Source: Shimia sp. CNT1-13L.2
GTDB taxonomy: Bacteria > Pseudomonadota > Alphaproteobacteria > Rhodobacterales > Rhodobacteraceae
Reading direction: 5' to 3'
DNA length: 64,000 nucleotides
Assembly (NCBI RefSeq): GCF_024331145.1
Contig: NZ_JANDJO010000002.1
Span: 310,001 to 374,000 of the forward strand
Shown here: positions 9,080 through 18,062 of the stretch, in pieces
Layout of the letters: each line of letters starts with the position of its first letter
How positions within the stretch are numbered: the first letter of the stretch is position 1
The notes under the pieces: model-generated
Seen by the model: the letters and a program-made list of their open reading frames with translations, nothing else
What the model was told of the DNA's origin: nothing
Database searches by the model: none
Position numbers and translations under genes: made by a program

Positions 9080-11425
9080 TTAGCCCTTGGGCATTTTCAA
9101 GACGACGTTGCGCCCGGATTTCACATAACGCAGCTCGGTTTCGCCGATGGCGGAGACCTTGCCACCATCAATCCGGTCGCCCACTTGCACCTTCTTGTAG
9201 CGGCCGTTGGACAGGCGCACGAGGGCGCGGCGGTCGGAGGAGGTGCCATAGACGCCGATCAGGTTGATCTTGTTGAGCTTGATGGCGTTCTGAATGGTCG
9301 CCTGACGTGCGACCGACGCGGTGGTCGGAATTTTCGGTGTAACGGTGGCGGCCACAGGCACAGCCGCGACCGGCTCTGACGGGGTGGCCCGAGCGACGAT
9401 CTGGCTGAAGTTCGAGGGGCGGACACGCGGCTTCACCGATGTCAGCACGGCCATCTTGTTGGGGGTGGTGTCTTTCTCTTCGGCGAACTTGGCCGATTCC
9501 GGACGCAAACGAGGGCGTATTTTGCCCAGTTCGGCAATCGTGCGCCCGCCGTTGTTGGCGCGCTCGTTCTGTTCAATCAGATCAGATGGGCGCAGACGTG
9601 GGCGAATTTTCGAAATCCGGGCCTCGTCTTCCGGTGTCAGGGTTTCGCCGGGGGCGGGCTGGCGTTTGGGATAGGCAGCAGGCAGGACAACCGGTTTTCC
9701 AAGGAACACGCGAATGCCATCCGGTGACATCGCGCCATTGCGCGTTGCGACTACGAGGCCGTTTTCGTCGAGATCAAAGGTCTGGTCCGCCGGGAGAGGC
9801 GACATGACCCGCGGGGCGGGACGATCGGTTTGCAGCGCGGTCAATGCGGGCAGGGCAATGGCGTCCTGTGCGGTTTGTACCGAGTCGATGGAGGTCGGAT
9901 AAAGGGAATCCGTGCTATCTCCCAGCGCCGGAACCGCCTGCTCTGGCGCACGTTCCCAGATGCCGGTGACGGCATAGCGCGCTTCGGCTTCCTGCTCGGT
10001 AGGCGCAGTCGGATGCACGTCGTCGGTCATCGCCTCGATTTCGGCGCTGTCGGTAATGCTGTCGGTCCCAACGGGCTCGAGAAGAGCGGTTTCCATCTCG
10101 CTGTCCGCGAGGTCCGGAACCTCTACGGTTTCAGCATCCGGGGCAACGATTTCAAGACCCGGGGTCGGCTGGCTTTCCGGCGCCGTATCGGCGATCTGCG
10201 CGGGGGGATCACGGCGGAAAAGCCCTGCGACACCGCCTTCCAGGAACAGCGAGGCCCAAACGGCGACGGCCGCCAGGAAGACAATAAGCAGAACGGTCAG
10301 CAGCAGGCCGAGAAAACGCGGTTTGCCCCCGATCATGCCGTCGCGCGCGCCGAAGATGGCCATCCTTTTGTGCTCGGGATCCGCCGGGGTCACTGTTTCC
10401 CGCCGGATGCGCGGGGCGCGTGGGCCTTCGTTGTCCCGGCTGCGTGTAAAGGTGGCAGGGGTTTCCGCTACTGTCTCTTCAGACCCCGCGGGGGCCGGCG
10501 GCAGATCGTCCTTTGCGGTGGCGCGAAGACCGGCGGCAATGCGCGCCGGGTCAAACCGCAGTTCGGCATCTTCCTTGCTGGGTGCAAGGCTTGCCGCAGG
10601 CACCGTACCGTCGTTGACAGAGGGGCCTTCTACGGCTGGGGCCGGCTGTGGCGCTGAACGGCGCGAGCCAAAAGCGATGGGGGCCGCTTCCGGCTCTTCT
10701 GGCTTTGCCGGTTCGGCCGGATCTTCATCTTCGACAACCGGTTCTGGGTCACTTTCGACGGACTCGGTCAGAGGCAATTCGGGTTGAGCAGCGACAGGTG
10801 GTGTTCCGCGGTGAGCATCCTCAAACGCGGCTGTGTCGATTTCCTCGACCGGCGCTTCTTCCGGAGCAGGGTCTGGGGCTCCGGTGCCGATGATGCGAAT
10901 GGGTTCGACCTCGGCTTCGGGTGCTGCCCGGCCAAGAAGCTCGCCCGCGATTTCGGTCGGGCCGAAGAAAGGTTCGCGCGGGAAGTCTTCGTCATCCGGA
11001 ATTGCAACGAAGCATACCGGATTGAAGGCATGCTCCTTGGCGAATGTTTCCGCTTCGACAAGTGTTTCACGGGCGACGGCGGCGACATGTGTCAGGCGCC
11101 GTTCGGGGGCGATCACGAAGGAGAGTTCATCCGCCTGATAAGGCGTTGTCGCCTCGAGTTCTTCCCTGGCCTGGGCACGCCGTTGCTTTGGCGGCACCTT
11201 GCCGGTCTCGATGGTCAGATACTTGATCTGATCATTGGGCAGGACAAGTTTCGTCCTGAAATCCGGCCCAGCAATGGCTTCGGCCATCTGGCGCAAGCCT
11301 TCGAGCTCAACCCCGAGATCTTCGGAGGTGAGCGAGGCTTCGCCCAAAAGGTTCCAGCCCCCTTCGACGCGGCAAAGAAGGCTAATCCCTTCAAAAGAAA
11401 GGCAAAGGGCAAAATCCGGTTTCAT
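9080..11425 (-). CDS. Large single-pass membrane protein with PilP/GspC-like C-terminal domain
   Basis: 781 residues, no confident family name. Layout: an N-terminal globular part (1-175) that resembles the start of actin-fold PilM/GspL proteins; an acidic, Pro/Glu-rich linker (180-340); one transmembrane helix at about 365-390 (FLGLLLTVLLIVFLAAVAVW); a low-complexity periplasmic stretch with repeated KIRPRLRPS-type motifs (three copies, about 595-670); and a compact C-terminal domain (about 705-781, NLIGVYGTSSDRRALVRLSNGRYKKVQVGDRI) that looks like the HR/PilP fold of GspC and PilP. Inference: an envelope scaffold protein. Such proteins in Roseobacters are often labelled hypothetical or, wrongly, translation initiation factor. 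Its stop lies one base from the sulfatase stop. Confidence 0.6.
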   Translation of the reverse strand: MKPDFALCLSFEGISLLCRVEGGWNLLGEASLTSEDLGVELEGLRQMAEAIAGPDFRTKLVLPNDQIKYLTIETGKVPPKQRRAQAREELEATTPYQADELSFVIAPERRLTHVAAVARETLVEAETFAKEHAFNPVCFVAIPDDEDFPREPFFGPTEIAGELLGRAAPEAEVEPIRIIGTGAPDPAPEEAPVEEIDTAAFEDAHRGTPPVAAQPELPLTESVESDPEPVVEDEDPAEPAKPEEPEAAPIAFGSRRSAPQPAPAVEGPSVNDGTVPAASLAPSKEDAELRFDPARIAAGLRATAKDDLPPAPAGSEETVAETPATFTRSRDNEGPRAPRIRRETVTPADPEHKRMAIFGARDGMIGGKPRFLGLLLTVLLIVFLAAVAVWASLFLEGGVAGLFRRDPPAQIADTAPESQPTPGLEIVAPDAETVEVPDLADSEMETALLEPVGTDSITDSAEIEAMTDDVHPTAPTEQEAEARYAVTGIWERAPEQAVPALGDSTDSLYPTSIDSVQTAQDAIALPALTALQTDRPAPRVMSPLPADQTFDLDENGLVVATRNGAMSPDGIRVFLGKPVVLPAAYPKRQPAPGETLTPEDEARISKIRPRLRPSDLIEQNERANNGGRTIAELGKIRPRLRPESAKFAEEKDTTPNKMAVLTSVKPRVRPSNFSQIVARATPSEPVAAVPVAATVTPKIPTTASVARQATIQNAIKLNKINLIGVYGTSSDRRALVRLSNGRYKKVQVGDRIDGGKVSAIGETELRYVKSGRNVVLKMPKG

Positions 11426-11584
11426 GCTGTGGCCTTAGCACCCAAACTTGGCTGTCGGTAGTCCTTATTCAATTTCAGCATTTTATAGCAGGGTTTCGCC
11501 GAAAGGAAGGAAAAGAGATGGCAGCGTTTTGACAGTACCCATGAGGGGTGGTCTGAGTGGTGCGAAAGCATATGGAGGTACGTT

Positions 11585-12283
11585 ATGCGTGTGATGAGTA
11601 TGATTTTGGGTCTCGCTGTGGTTCTTGCCTCGGTGGCCGGTTCACCTGCTTTGGCAGAGGGGCGGCAGATCACCGTTCAGGGGCAGGGCAGTGTCGAGGC
11701 TGTGCCGGACATGGCGGTTTTGACGATGGGGGTATCGCGTCAGGCCGATACCGCCGGGGATGCCATGGCGCTTGTGGCCGGGGCGGCGCAAGAGATGTTG
11801 GCGCGGCTTGAGGCGATGGGTGTTGAAGCCCGTGACATGCAGACAAGCGAATTGTCTCTGCATCCTGTCTGGGAGCGGGATCGTTACGAGAACCGCGCGC
11901 CCAAGGTGATTGGTTTCAACGCGTCGACCCAAGTAACAGTGAAACTGCGTGATCTTGCGCGGGTTGGGCAGGTATTGGACGCGGTGGTGCAGGATGGCGC
12001 GAACCAGTTCAACGGCCTGCGCTTTTCGCTGCAGGATCCCGACCCGCAGATGAACGAAGCGCGTGTGGCAGCCGTTGCGGATGCGCGGGCGCGGGCCGAG
12101 CTTTATGCCAAGGCGGCGGGGGTAACCCTTGGGCCGGTTCTGAGCATCCAGGAACATGGAGGTGCTGCCCCTGCGCCGGTGTTCATGGCGCGGGCCGCCA
12201 TGGCCGAGGCGGCGATGCCGATTGCCGAAGGCGAGGTGTCGGTGCAGGCTGGCGTGACGATGGTGTTCGCGATCGCGGATTGA
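11585..12283 (+). CDS. SIMPL domain (DUF541) periplasmic protein
   Basis: 232 residues with a Sec signal peptide (MRVMSMILGLAVVLASVAGSPALA). The mature part is one SIMPL/DUF541 domain, recognised from ITVQGQGSVEAVPDMAVLTMGV at its start, the VIGFNASTQVTVKLRD centre, and the conserved AVADARARAELYAKAAGVTLGPVLSI end. These periplasmic or outer-membrane-associated proteins are linked to oxidative-stress tolerance, but no biochemical role is settled. It is divergent from the 781-residue membrane protein (159-base gap) and ends at a clear terminator. Confidence 0.85.
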   Translation: MRVMSMILGLAVVLASVAGSPALAEGRQITVQGQGSVEAVPDMAVLTMGVSRQADTAGDAMALVAGAAQEMLARLEAMGVEARDMQTSELSLHPVWERDRYENRAPKVIGFNASTQVTVKLRDLARVGQVLDAVVQDGANQFNGLRFSLQDPDPQMNEARVAAVADARARAELYAKAAGVTLGPVLSIQEHGGAAPAPVFMARAAMAEAAMPIAEGEVSVQAGVTMVFAIAD

Positions 12284-12303
12284 TCGACACCCCTGAAAAA
12301 GCA

Positions 12304-12334
12304 AAAGGCCGCGCGGGCTGCGCGGCCTTTGTTA
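12304..12334. terminator. Terminator between the SIMPL gene and metY
   Basis: AAAGGCCGCGC and GCGCGGCCTTT form an 11-pair stem with a five-base loop (12304-12330), followed by T-rich sequence; usable by both convergent genes. Confidence 0.85.
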
Positions 12335-12350
12335 TTTGTGTCAGCCCCGT

Positions 12351-13643
12351 TTAGCCGTGGGCTTTGTTCAGCGCCTGATCCAGATCCCGGATCAGGTCTT
12401 CGGCGTTCTCGATGCCGATCGAGATGCGCACCACGTTCGGGCCGGCACCTGCGGCTTCCTGCTGTTCCGGGGTCAGCTGGCGGTGGGTGGTCGAGGCCGA
12501 GTGGATCACCAGCGAACGGGCATCGCCAAGGTTGGCGACGTGGCTGAAGATTTCGAGGCTGTCGACGAACTTGACGCAAGCGTCATAGCCGCCTTTCAGG
12601 GCCACGGTGAACAGACCGCCCGCGCCTTTCGGGCAGACGGTGGCAACGCGGTTGTTGTAGGGCGAGGATTCGAGGCCTGCATAGGTCACGTAGTCCACGT
12701 GGTCGTGACCTTCGAGCCAGCTCGAGATGGTCTTGGCGTTTTCAACGTGGCGCTCCATGCGCAGGCTCAGGGTTTCGATGCCCATCAGCGTGTAGTGCGC
12801 CGCCTGCGGGTTCATGGTCATGCCGAGGTCGCGCAGGCCGATGGCGATGCCGTGGAAGGTGAAGGCCAGCGGGCCAAAGGTCTCGTGGAACTTCAGGCCG
12901 TGGTAGGCTTGTTCCGGTGCCGAGAGCGAGGGGAACTTGTCGCTTGCCGACCAGTCGAACTTGCCCGAGTCGACGACACAGCCGCCGGTGACCGTGCCGT
13001 TGCCGGTCAGGTACTTGGTGGTCGAGTGGACAACCAGCGTCGCACCGAGGGAAATCGGGTTGCAGAGGTAGGGCGTCGCCGAAGTGTTGTCGACGATCAG
13101 CGGCACGCCGGCCTTGTCCGCGATGGCCGCAATGGCCGGGATGTCGGTGATGTAGCCACCCGGGTTGGCGATGGATTCGCAGAACACCGCGCGGGTGTTT
13201 TCGTCGATGGCTTCGGCCACGGCGGCCTCGTCATCGAAATCAACGAACTTGGCCGACCAGCCAAAGCGTTTGATGGTCTGGCTGAACTGGGTGATGGTGC
13301 CGCCGTAAAGACGGGTGGAGGCAACCACATTGGTGCCGGGGCCCATCAGCGGGAACAGCGCCATGATCTGGGCCGCGTGGCCGGACGAGCAGCAGACCGC
13401 GCCAACACCGCCTTCGAGGGTCGCGATGCGTTCTTGCAGGACGGCGACAGTCGGGTTGGTCAGGCGCGAGTAGATGTAGCCCACTTCCTGAAGGTTGAAG
13501 AGTGCCGCCGCATGTTCGGCGTCGCGGAAGACATAGGCCGTCGACTGGTAGATCGGCGTCTGGCGCGCGCCAGTGGCCGGATCGGGACGGGCGCCCGCGT
13601 GGATCTGCAAAGTATCAAAACCGTAGGTGGCCCCTTCGGACAT
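12351..13643 (-). CDS. metY: O-acetylhomoserine aminocarboxypropyltransferase (sulfhydrylase)
   Basis: 430 residues, the usual length of the bacterial MetY class. The PLP enzyme forms homocysteine from O-acetylhomoserine and sulfide. The substrate-binding SRLTNPTVAVLQERIATLEGG, the cofactor loop around CCSSGHAAQI, and the PLP lysine in HSTTKYLTGNGTVTGG are all visible. Cytosolic. It stands alone between terminators; 144 bases separate it from the glycosyltransferase-like gene upstream. Confidence 0.92.
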   Translation of the reverse strand: MSEGATYGFDTLQIHAGARPDPATGARQTPIYQSTAYVFRDAEHAAALFNLQEVGYIYSRLTNPTVAVLQERIATLEGGVGAVCCSSGHAAQIMALFPLMGPGTNVVASTRLYGGTITQFSQTIKRFGWSAKFVDFDDEAAVAEAIDENTRAVFCESIANPGGYITDIPAIAAIADKAGVPLIVDNTSATPYLCNPISLGATLVVHSTTKYLTGNGTVTGGCVVDSGKFDWSASDKFPSLSAPEQAYHGLKFHETFGPLAFTFHGIAIGLRDLGMTMNPQAAHYTLMGIETLSLRMERHVENAKTISSWLEGHDHVDYVTYAGLESSPYNNRVATVCPKGAGGLFTVALKGGYDACVKFVDSLEIFSHVANLGDARSLVIHSASTTHRQLTPEQQEAAGAGPNVVRISIGIENAEDLIRDLDQALNKAHG

Positions 13644-13787
13644 GATGTTTCCTCCTATAAAAATCCTTGGGCAAATGTTTAGGGGCTGGCCGGACAGGGT
13701 GCAACGCGTTTGGTCGCGAAAGGATGGCGTTCCGATTTCGCGTGCGTTTCGGGGAAAATGCTCTGGATTTCAGGTGGTGCGGTTCTG

Positions 13788-14792
13788 CTAGCGCATCCAA
13801 AAGCCGTTGCGTTTGATCGTATTGCGGATGGCCTGTTCCTTGCGGGGCAGGTGAGCGCGGTCAAACAGCGCGCGGACCTTTTCGCCACGCCCCTGATAGA
13901 TCATGCGTTTCATGGGCTCGTATTGCTTGAGAACCTTCTTGATCTTGTTGGGGCTGGCGACCTCTTCCAGAACCTCGACCACGCGATCACTTTCACGCGC
14001 ATAAAGCAGCGGGAACAGGCGGTAGTGGCAGGTCACATCGCCATCGAGATACCCTTCCGGCAGGGCGTCGCGCCCCCCGCCGAGGGAATGGATCACAAGG
14101 GGCAGGGCCACTTGATCAAGCCAGGGATCAAGGCTCTGGCAGACAAGTTCACTGGGCATGTCCCACTTGATGTCATGGGCGTATTTCAGAAAGCGCTCAC
14201 CAAAGAGTTTGGGGCACTTGTAGTAGAAGAATCCCGCGTTGAAATAGAGATAGCGGCGCCAGTATTCATCCGGTTGCGACAGGTCGAGCGAGCTTTCGAA
14301 ATCCAGCTCGAACTTGTCGTAGAGGGATTTCCAGATTTCGGTGTAGCCGGGGCCATAAAGTTCGAGAGTCGGCCATGTGCCTTCTACCCGGCGCGAGGCG
14401 CTGGGGCGGTCGAAATCGAACGGCACGGACATCAGGTCACCCGTGACCAGCGTGTCGGTGTCGAAGAACACGAAGGGTTCGCCCTCGGGCAGGGCGGCCA
14501 GACCTTCGATCTTGTTGGCATAGGGGTAATGCTGGCCGAAATAGGGGCTTTCGAAGGGGATGATTTCGGCACCGAGGCTTTCGAGCGTTGCGCGGACGTC
14601 ATCCTGTTTGATGCGCGGATCATCCCACCAGTTTTTGCCCGGTTGCGGCTCGGCCACGATCAGGCGGCCCTTGAAATCAGGCGAGTTGGCCCGCAACGAG
14701 GCAGCAAAAAGGATCGCCTCGTACTGAAGGCGCCCCTTGTGGCCGACGATCATGATGTTGAAATTGGCCTGCTTCGACGCTTTTCTTGCCAT
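13788..14792 (-). CDS. Putative glycosyltransferase
   Basis: 334 residues. The sequence begins like a nucleotide-sugar-dependent glycosyltransferase (NFNIMIVGHKGRLQYEAILFAASLRANSP) and contains a DTD metal-binding motif in FVFFDTDTLVTGDL (about residue 120). The second half (YLYFNAGFFYYKCPKLFGERFL) fits a GT-A fold acceptor region. No membrane segment. Substrate and product are unknown, and no polysaccharide genes are near. Annotated in Roseobacters as hypothetical. Confidence 0.55.
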   Translation of the reverse strand: MARKASKQANFNIMIVGHKGRLQYEAILFAASLRANSPDFKGRLIVAEPQPGKNWWDDPRIKQDDVRATLESLGAEIIPFESPYFGQHYPYANKIEGLAALPEGEPFVFFDTDTLVTGDLMSVPFDFDRPSASRRVEGTWPTLELYGPGYTEIWKSLYDKFELDFESSLDLSQPDEYWRRYLYFNAGFFYYKCPKLFGERFLKYAHDIKWDMPSELVCQSLDPWLDQVALPLVIHSLGGGRDALPEGYLDGDVTCHYRLFPLLYARESDRVVEVLEEVASPNKIKKVLKQYEPMKRMIYQGRGEKVRALFDRAHLPRKEQAIRNTIKRNGFWMR

Positions 14793-14911
14793 TTACTCTA
14801 ATGCCCTGCACCATACCTGTGGCGCGAGTATAGCGGCGAAATCCTCTCTTAAAAGCAAGGATTTGAATTATCTCATCGCCAAAGCGCGGCATTTTGAAAT
14901 GGGAGGTTAAG

Positions 14912-15358
14912 ATGAAAGCAACACGATGGATGGCACTGGCGCTGGGCCTTGTCGCAGCACCCGCCCTCGCGACAAGCGAGCGCGCGGTGGAGGATCAGAC
15001 ACCCACCGGTAAGTTCCTGACGGCAACCGAAGTACGCCCCATTCTCGAGGCCACCAAAGGCAACTGGATCGCGGTGCGCGAGTTCAACGGGCAGGACCTG
15101 CTGTACTTTACACACCTGATTTCTTGGCGCTGTGGGCTGTATGAAATCCATTTCCGCGTGAATGGCGGGCCGACCAAACAGTTCCCCATCAACAACTGCG
15201 ATCCGGAAACTCACATGGTGGGCAGTGTGCCGGAGAACGCCTTGATCTATCTGGAGTATCCCCTGGGTTCGATCGAGACCATCGAGGTGGATCTGCTCTA
15301 TGACGACCTTGGGACGGCCACCGAGACGTTCGAGCGCAAGAACGTGATGACGCCCTGA
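14912..15358 (+). CDS. Secreted hypothetical protein
   Basis: 148 residues with a Sec signal peptide (MKATRWMALALGLVAAPALATS). No family is recognised. The mature protein has two Cys (in SWRCGLY and NNCDPE) that could form a disulfide, and ends in an acidic beta-rich stretch. The ATG at 14912 follows GGGAGG by six bases and is better than the in-frame TTG at 14894. It is divergent from the glycosyltransferase-like gene and converges on the RTX gene. Confidence 0.7.
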   Translation: MKATRWMALALGLVAAPALATSERAVEDQTPTGKFLTATEVRPILEATKGNWIAVREFNGQDLLYFTHLISWRCGLYEIHFRVNGGPTKQFPINNCDPETHMVGSVPENALIYLEYPLGSIETIEVDLLYDDLGTATETFERKNVMTP

Positions 15359-15368
15359 GCGGGCGTCA
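15348..15368. terminator. Hairpin overlapping the stop of the secreted hypothetical gene
   Basis: TGACGCCC (15348-15355) pairs with GGGCGTCA (15361-15368) around the TGA stop codon. No strong T-run follows, so termination is likely but weak. Confidence 0.5.
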
Positions 15369-15376
15369 AATCTAGC

Positions 15377-16999
15377 TTACAGAATGAAGTCGTCGGCTGT
15401 CAGGCCGATGACATTGCGCAGATACAGCATGCCTTCGAACTTGCCGTCACCATTGGTGTCCCAGAAGACCTTGGTCCAGTTTTCAGTCGGGTTCGCCTTG
15501 ATGCGCAGCTCTGCCTGACCGTTGCCGGTCAGGGCGACGCCCTTGATGAAGTTGAACTCGCCTTCGACCATCGCCGAGACGTCGATCAGGTCTTCGCCGC
15601 GCGTGAAGTCATGAATGGTGTCGGCGTTGGCCAAGGTGCGGCCGGAGTCGAATTTGTTCGTGAAAACAAAGGTGTCGAGACCCTCATCACCCGTCAAGTT
15701 GTCCCGTCCGCGCCCGCCCGTCAGCACGTCATTGCCCGCGCCGCCATAGAGATCGTCGTCACCAAATCCGCCCTTTAGAAGATCATCGTCTTCCTCGCCC
15801 CGCAGGATATCGCGCCCGGTGCCGCCCTTCAGCACGTCGTCGCCGTACCCACCAAGCAACTGGTCGAGGTCCGCGCCGCCCTTGAGCGTGTCGTTGCCTG
15901 CACCGCCCTTGATCTGGTCCGCGCCCTTGTTGCCGACAAGGCGGTTGTCTCCGGCATTTCCGTCAATGATGTCGTTGCTCTGGCTGCCCCAGACCCTCGT
16001 ATCCCCGACGCCGAGAAGGGCTGCCCGTTCGATGGAGTTGACCATCGTGATGTTACCGGTCGAGGAGACCGTGTCAAAGCCGTTGCCCCCGTCGATGATG
16101 GGGGTTCCGCCCCAGACAAAGAACTGGTCATTGCCGTCGCCGCCGTTGACCTCTCCGGTAGAGCCTGCGTGGAACTCGGCCATGTCGTTTCCATCGCCGA
16201 GGTTGACCGCTCCGAGGACAGTTCCGCTGTTGATAAAGGTATCGTTGCCGTCGGACATGGTGACGTAACCGTCGATCTGCCCGGTGTTTTCGACGCGTGC
16301 ATTGGCCCCTTCGAGCAGAACGTTGCCGATCAGGCTACCCGAGTTGATGACGGTAGAGGTGTCTGTTGCGAGCATGGCATGGACTGCAAACAGGCTGCCT
16401 TGCACGGTGCCGGTGTTGACGACCAGCAGAATACCATTTCTTGCCAGAATGCCGGTGGAGGCCGCGCCGGTTGCCAGAATGTCCCCGGAATTGTTGATCG
16501 CAAGATCGGACCTTCCGACAATGGCGTCAGCATTGCCAACGATACGACCCGTGTTGGCGATGGAGGATGCGAAGGTGCCTGAGATCTGGCCGGCAATGTC
16601 GATCGCTGCCCTGTTGGACGAGATTGTCCCGTTGTTGATGATTTCGTGGTTCTGGATCAGGGATGAAAGCTTGATCGCCTCGTAGTCAGAAGAAATCTCG
16701 CCATTGTTGGTGATGTGGTTGAGGCCACCCTGAAGGAAAAGGGCGTTGCCGTTCGCACTCCAGAGCTTGCCGCCTTCGCCGATCGTGATTTGGGCGTTGA
16801 GGGTGGCGTCGCGGTCCACCTCGAGGTCAATTGCGCGTCCGTTGCTGAGGACATCGCCGGATACAAAGATCGACTGACCGCTTTCGTCGGTCATGTTTTC
16901 GATGCCAGCCTCGGCGAGGGTTGCGGTCTCGGTGATGATGAGCGTTTCGTTGTCGGCCAGTACGATGTCTGTGGTCGAAAAGGTATTGAGAATTGTCAT
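15377..16999 (-). CDS. RTX-type calcium-binding protein
   Basis: 540 residues. The N-terminal two thirds (about 1-320) hold beta-helix-like repeats rich in NxG and INxGxI units, resembling autotransporter/adhesin passenger repeats. Residues about 345-455 contain at least eight GGxGxDxLxGG nonapeptides that form a Ca2+-binding parallel beta-roll. The C-terminal 85 residues (LDTFVFTNKF...DTIHDFTRGEDLIDVSAM...) are the serralysin-like end typical of type I secretion substrates. No N-terminal signal peptide is present, which fits type I export, but no ABC exporter is nearby. Likely extracellular; adhesion or matrix role is inference. Faces a LuxR-type gene across 289 bases. Confidence 0.85.
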   Translation of the reverse strand: MTILNTFSTTDIVLADNETLIITETATLAEAGIENMTDESGQSIFVSGDVLSNGRAIDLEVDRDATLNAQITIGEGGKLWSANGNALFLQGGLNHITNNGEISSDYEAIKLSSLIQNHEIINNGTISSNRAAIDIAGQISGTFASSIANTGRIVGNADAIVGRSDLAINNSGDILATGAASTGILARNGILLVVNTGTVQGSLFAVHAMLATDTSTVINSGSLIGNVLLEGANARVENTGQIDGYVTMSDGNDTFINSGTVLGAVNLGDGNDMAEFHAGSTGEVNGGDGNDQFFVWGGTPIIDGGNGFDTVSSTGNITMVNSIERAALLGVGDTRVWGSQSNDIIDGNAGDNRLVGNKGADQIKGGAGNDTLKGGADLDQLLGGYGDDVLKGGTGRDILRGEEDDDLLKGGFGDDDLYGGAGNDVLTGGRGRDNLTGDEGLDTFVFTNKFDSGRTLANADTIHDFTRGEDLIDVSAMVEGEFNFIKGVALTGNGQAELRIKANPTENWTKVFWDTNGDGKFEGMLYLRNVIGLTADDFIL

Positions 17000-17130
17000 C
17001 TGGCTGCTCCGAAATCATGAAAACTATGTCGGGGGCACGGCGGGTGGACGAGTGGGATCCGGTCGACGCGTCGGGACTTGCATCTGTATGCCATGCCCCC
17101 GGTCCGGGTGGACGCGGGCAACTTAGGGCG

Positions 17131-17146
17131 TGTCTTTGCAAAGACA
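17131..17146. promoter_or_regulatory. 16-bp perfect palindrome, candidate LuxR-type operator
   Basis: TGTCTTTGCAAAGACA is a perfect palindrome placed 132 bases before the RTX start and 142 before the LuxR-type start, in the only gap between the two divergent genes. Size and dyad symmetry fit a lux-box-like operator; binding is inference. Confidence 0.5.
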
Positions 17147-17288
17147 TATCCCCGTAAATTAGGGGGTATGTGGGGTGTGTCTGGCCAAGTGGTTGTGCCG
17201 ATATAGGTTTTTTGCCTAGGGTGGAGTATCGAAAACCGAGGCATACTGAGTGCTTGGCACCCGAAGAATTGGGTGAGAGAGGCGTATT

Positions 17289-18059
17289 TTGAGTGGGATT
17301 GTGAAGTGGGACGAAATTGACCGTCTCGAGCATTGTCGTGACGTTGAGGATTTGTGGGCGCAGGCGCTGGGCCTGTTGTCAGGCATCGGTTTTGAGTTCG
17401 TGATCTACCTGACGGTGGACGAAGCCTTTGGCGCGCCGCAGCTGTTTTCCAATGCGCCTGCCGTCCATGCTGGCACCCCGGCGGCGAATGATCCGTTTCT
17501 GGCGCATTGTTGCAGCTCCTATGCGGCGACCTTCACGGGGGCAGAGTTTGTCGATGACTATGCCTATCTTGGCGAGCAGGAGCGGGCGTTCATCCGCGCC
17601 GCCAGCGAAAAGTCCGGGTTTCACGCCGGAATTGCCCTGCCTATGCGCCTGCAAGGGTCGGCGCGGTTCGGGGGCTTCAACCTTGGCACGGGCAAGACGC
17701 GCGCAGAGTTCAAGGCGATGGTCGAAGGGCGCATCGAAGAGTTGCGGTTCCTCTGCCTTGTCGTGCACCGCAAGATGGAAGAGTTGACGGCTGGTGGCGC
17801 GGGGGATGCCGCGTTCCGACAGCGGCTTCTGGCCCCGTTTCCAAAGGCCCGCGCCGCCCTTAGTCCGCGCGAGCAGGAGGTTATGTACCTGTTCAGCCAG
17901 GGCCTTAGCACCAAGCAGGCTGCCGAAGCCTGCCAGATTTCGACGCATACCGTGTCAGACTATGCCAAGAGCGCCTATCGTAAACTGGGCGTGCGCAACC
18001 GGGTGGCGGCGGTGCGTCAGTACGAGGCGCTATTGGCATCTGCCGAGGCCGCGGAGTAG
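17289..18059 (+). CDS. LuxR family regulator with autoinducer-binding-like domain
   Basis: 256 residues from a TTG start (AGAGAGG lies six bases upstream; the in-frame GTG at 17301 is the alternative). Residues 15-165 look like the PF03472 autoinducer-binding domain (FEFVIYLTVDE..., ...ALPMRLQGSARFGGFNL); residues about 190-250 are a LuxR helix-turn-helix (LSPREQEVMYLFSQGLSTKQAAEACQISTHTVSDYAKSAYRKLGVRNRVAAV). No luxI-type synthase is in the window, so this would be a LuxR solo. Divergent from the RTX gene, which it may control. Confidence 0.82.
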   Translation: MSGIVKWDEIDRLEHCRDVEDLWAQALGLLSGIGFEFVIYLTVDEAFGAPQLFSNAPAVHAGTPAANDPFLAHCCSSYAATFTGAEFVDDYAYLGEQERAFIRAASEKSGFHAGIALPMRLQGSARFGGFNLGTGKTRAEFKAMVEGRIEELRFLCLVVHRKMEELTAGGAGDAAFRQRLLAPFPKARAALSPREQEVMYLFSQGLSTKQAAEACQISTHTVSDYAKSAYRKLGVRNRVAAVRQYEALLASAEAAE

Positions 18060-18062
18060 GGC

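Noticed and set aside
9185-11461. Long plus-strand open frames opposite the 781-residue gene (for example 10784-11461)
   Set aside because: They lack start signals and family resemblance and mirror the GC-rich third positions of the minus-strand gene.
15700-15960. Repetitive sequence as a CRISPR or tandem DNA repeat
   Set aside because: The repeats are degenerate and in phase with the GGxGxD nonapeptides of the RTX protein.
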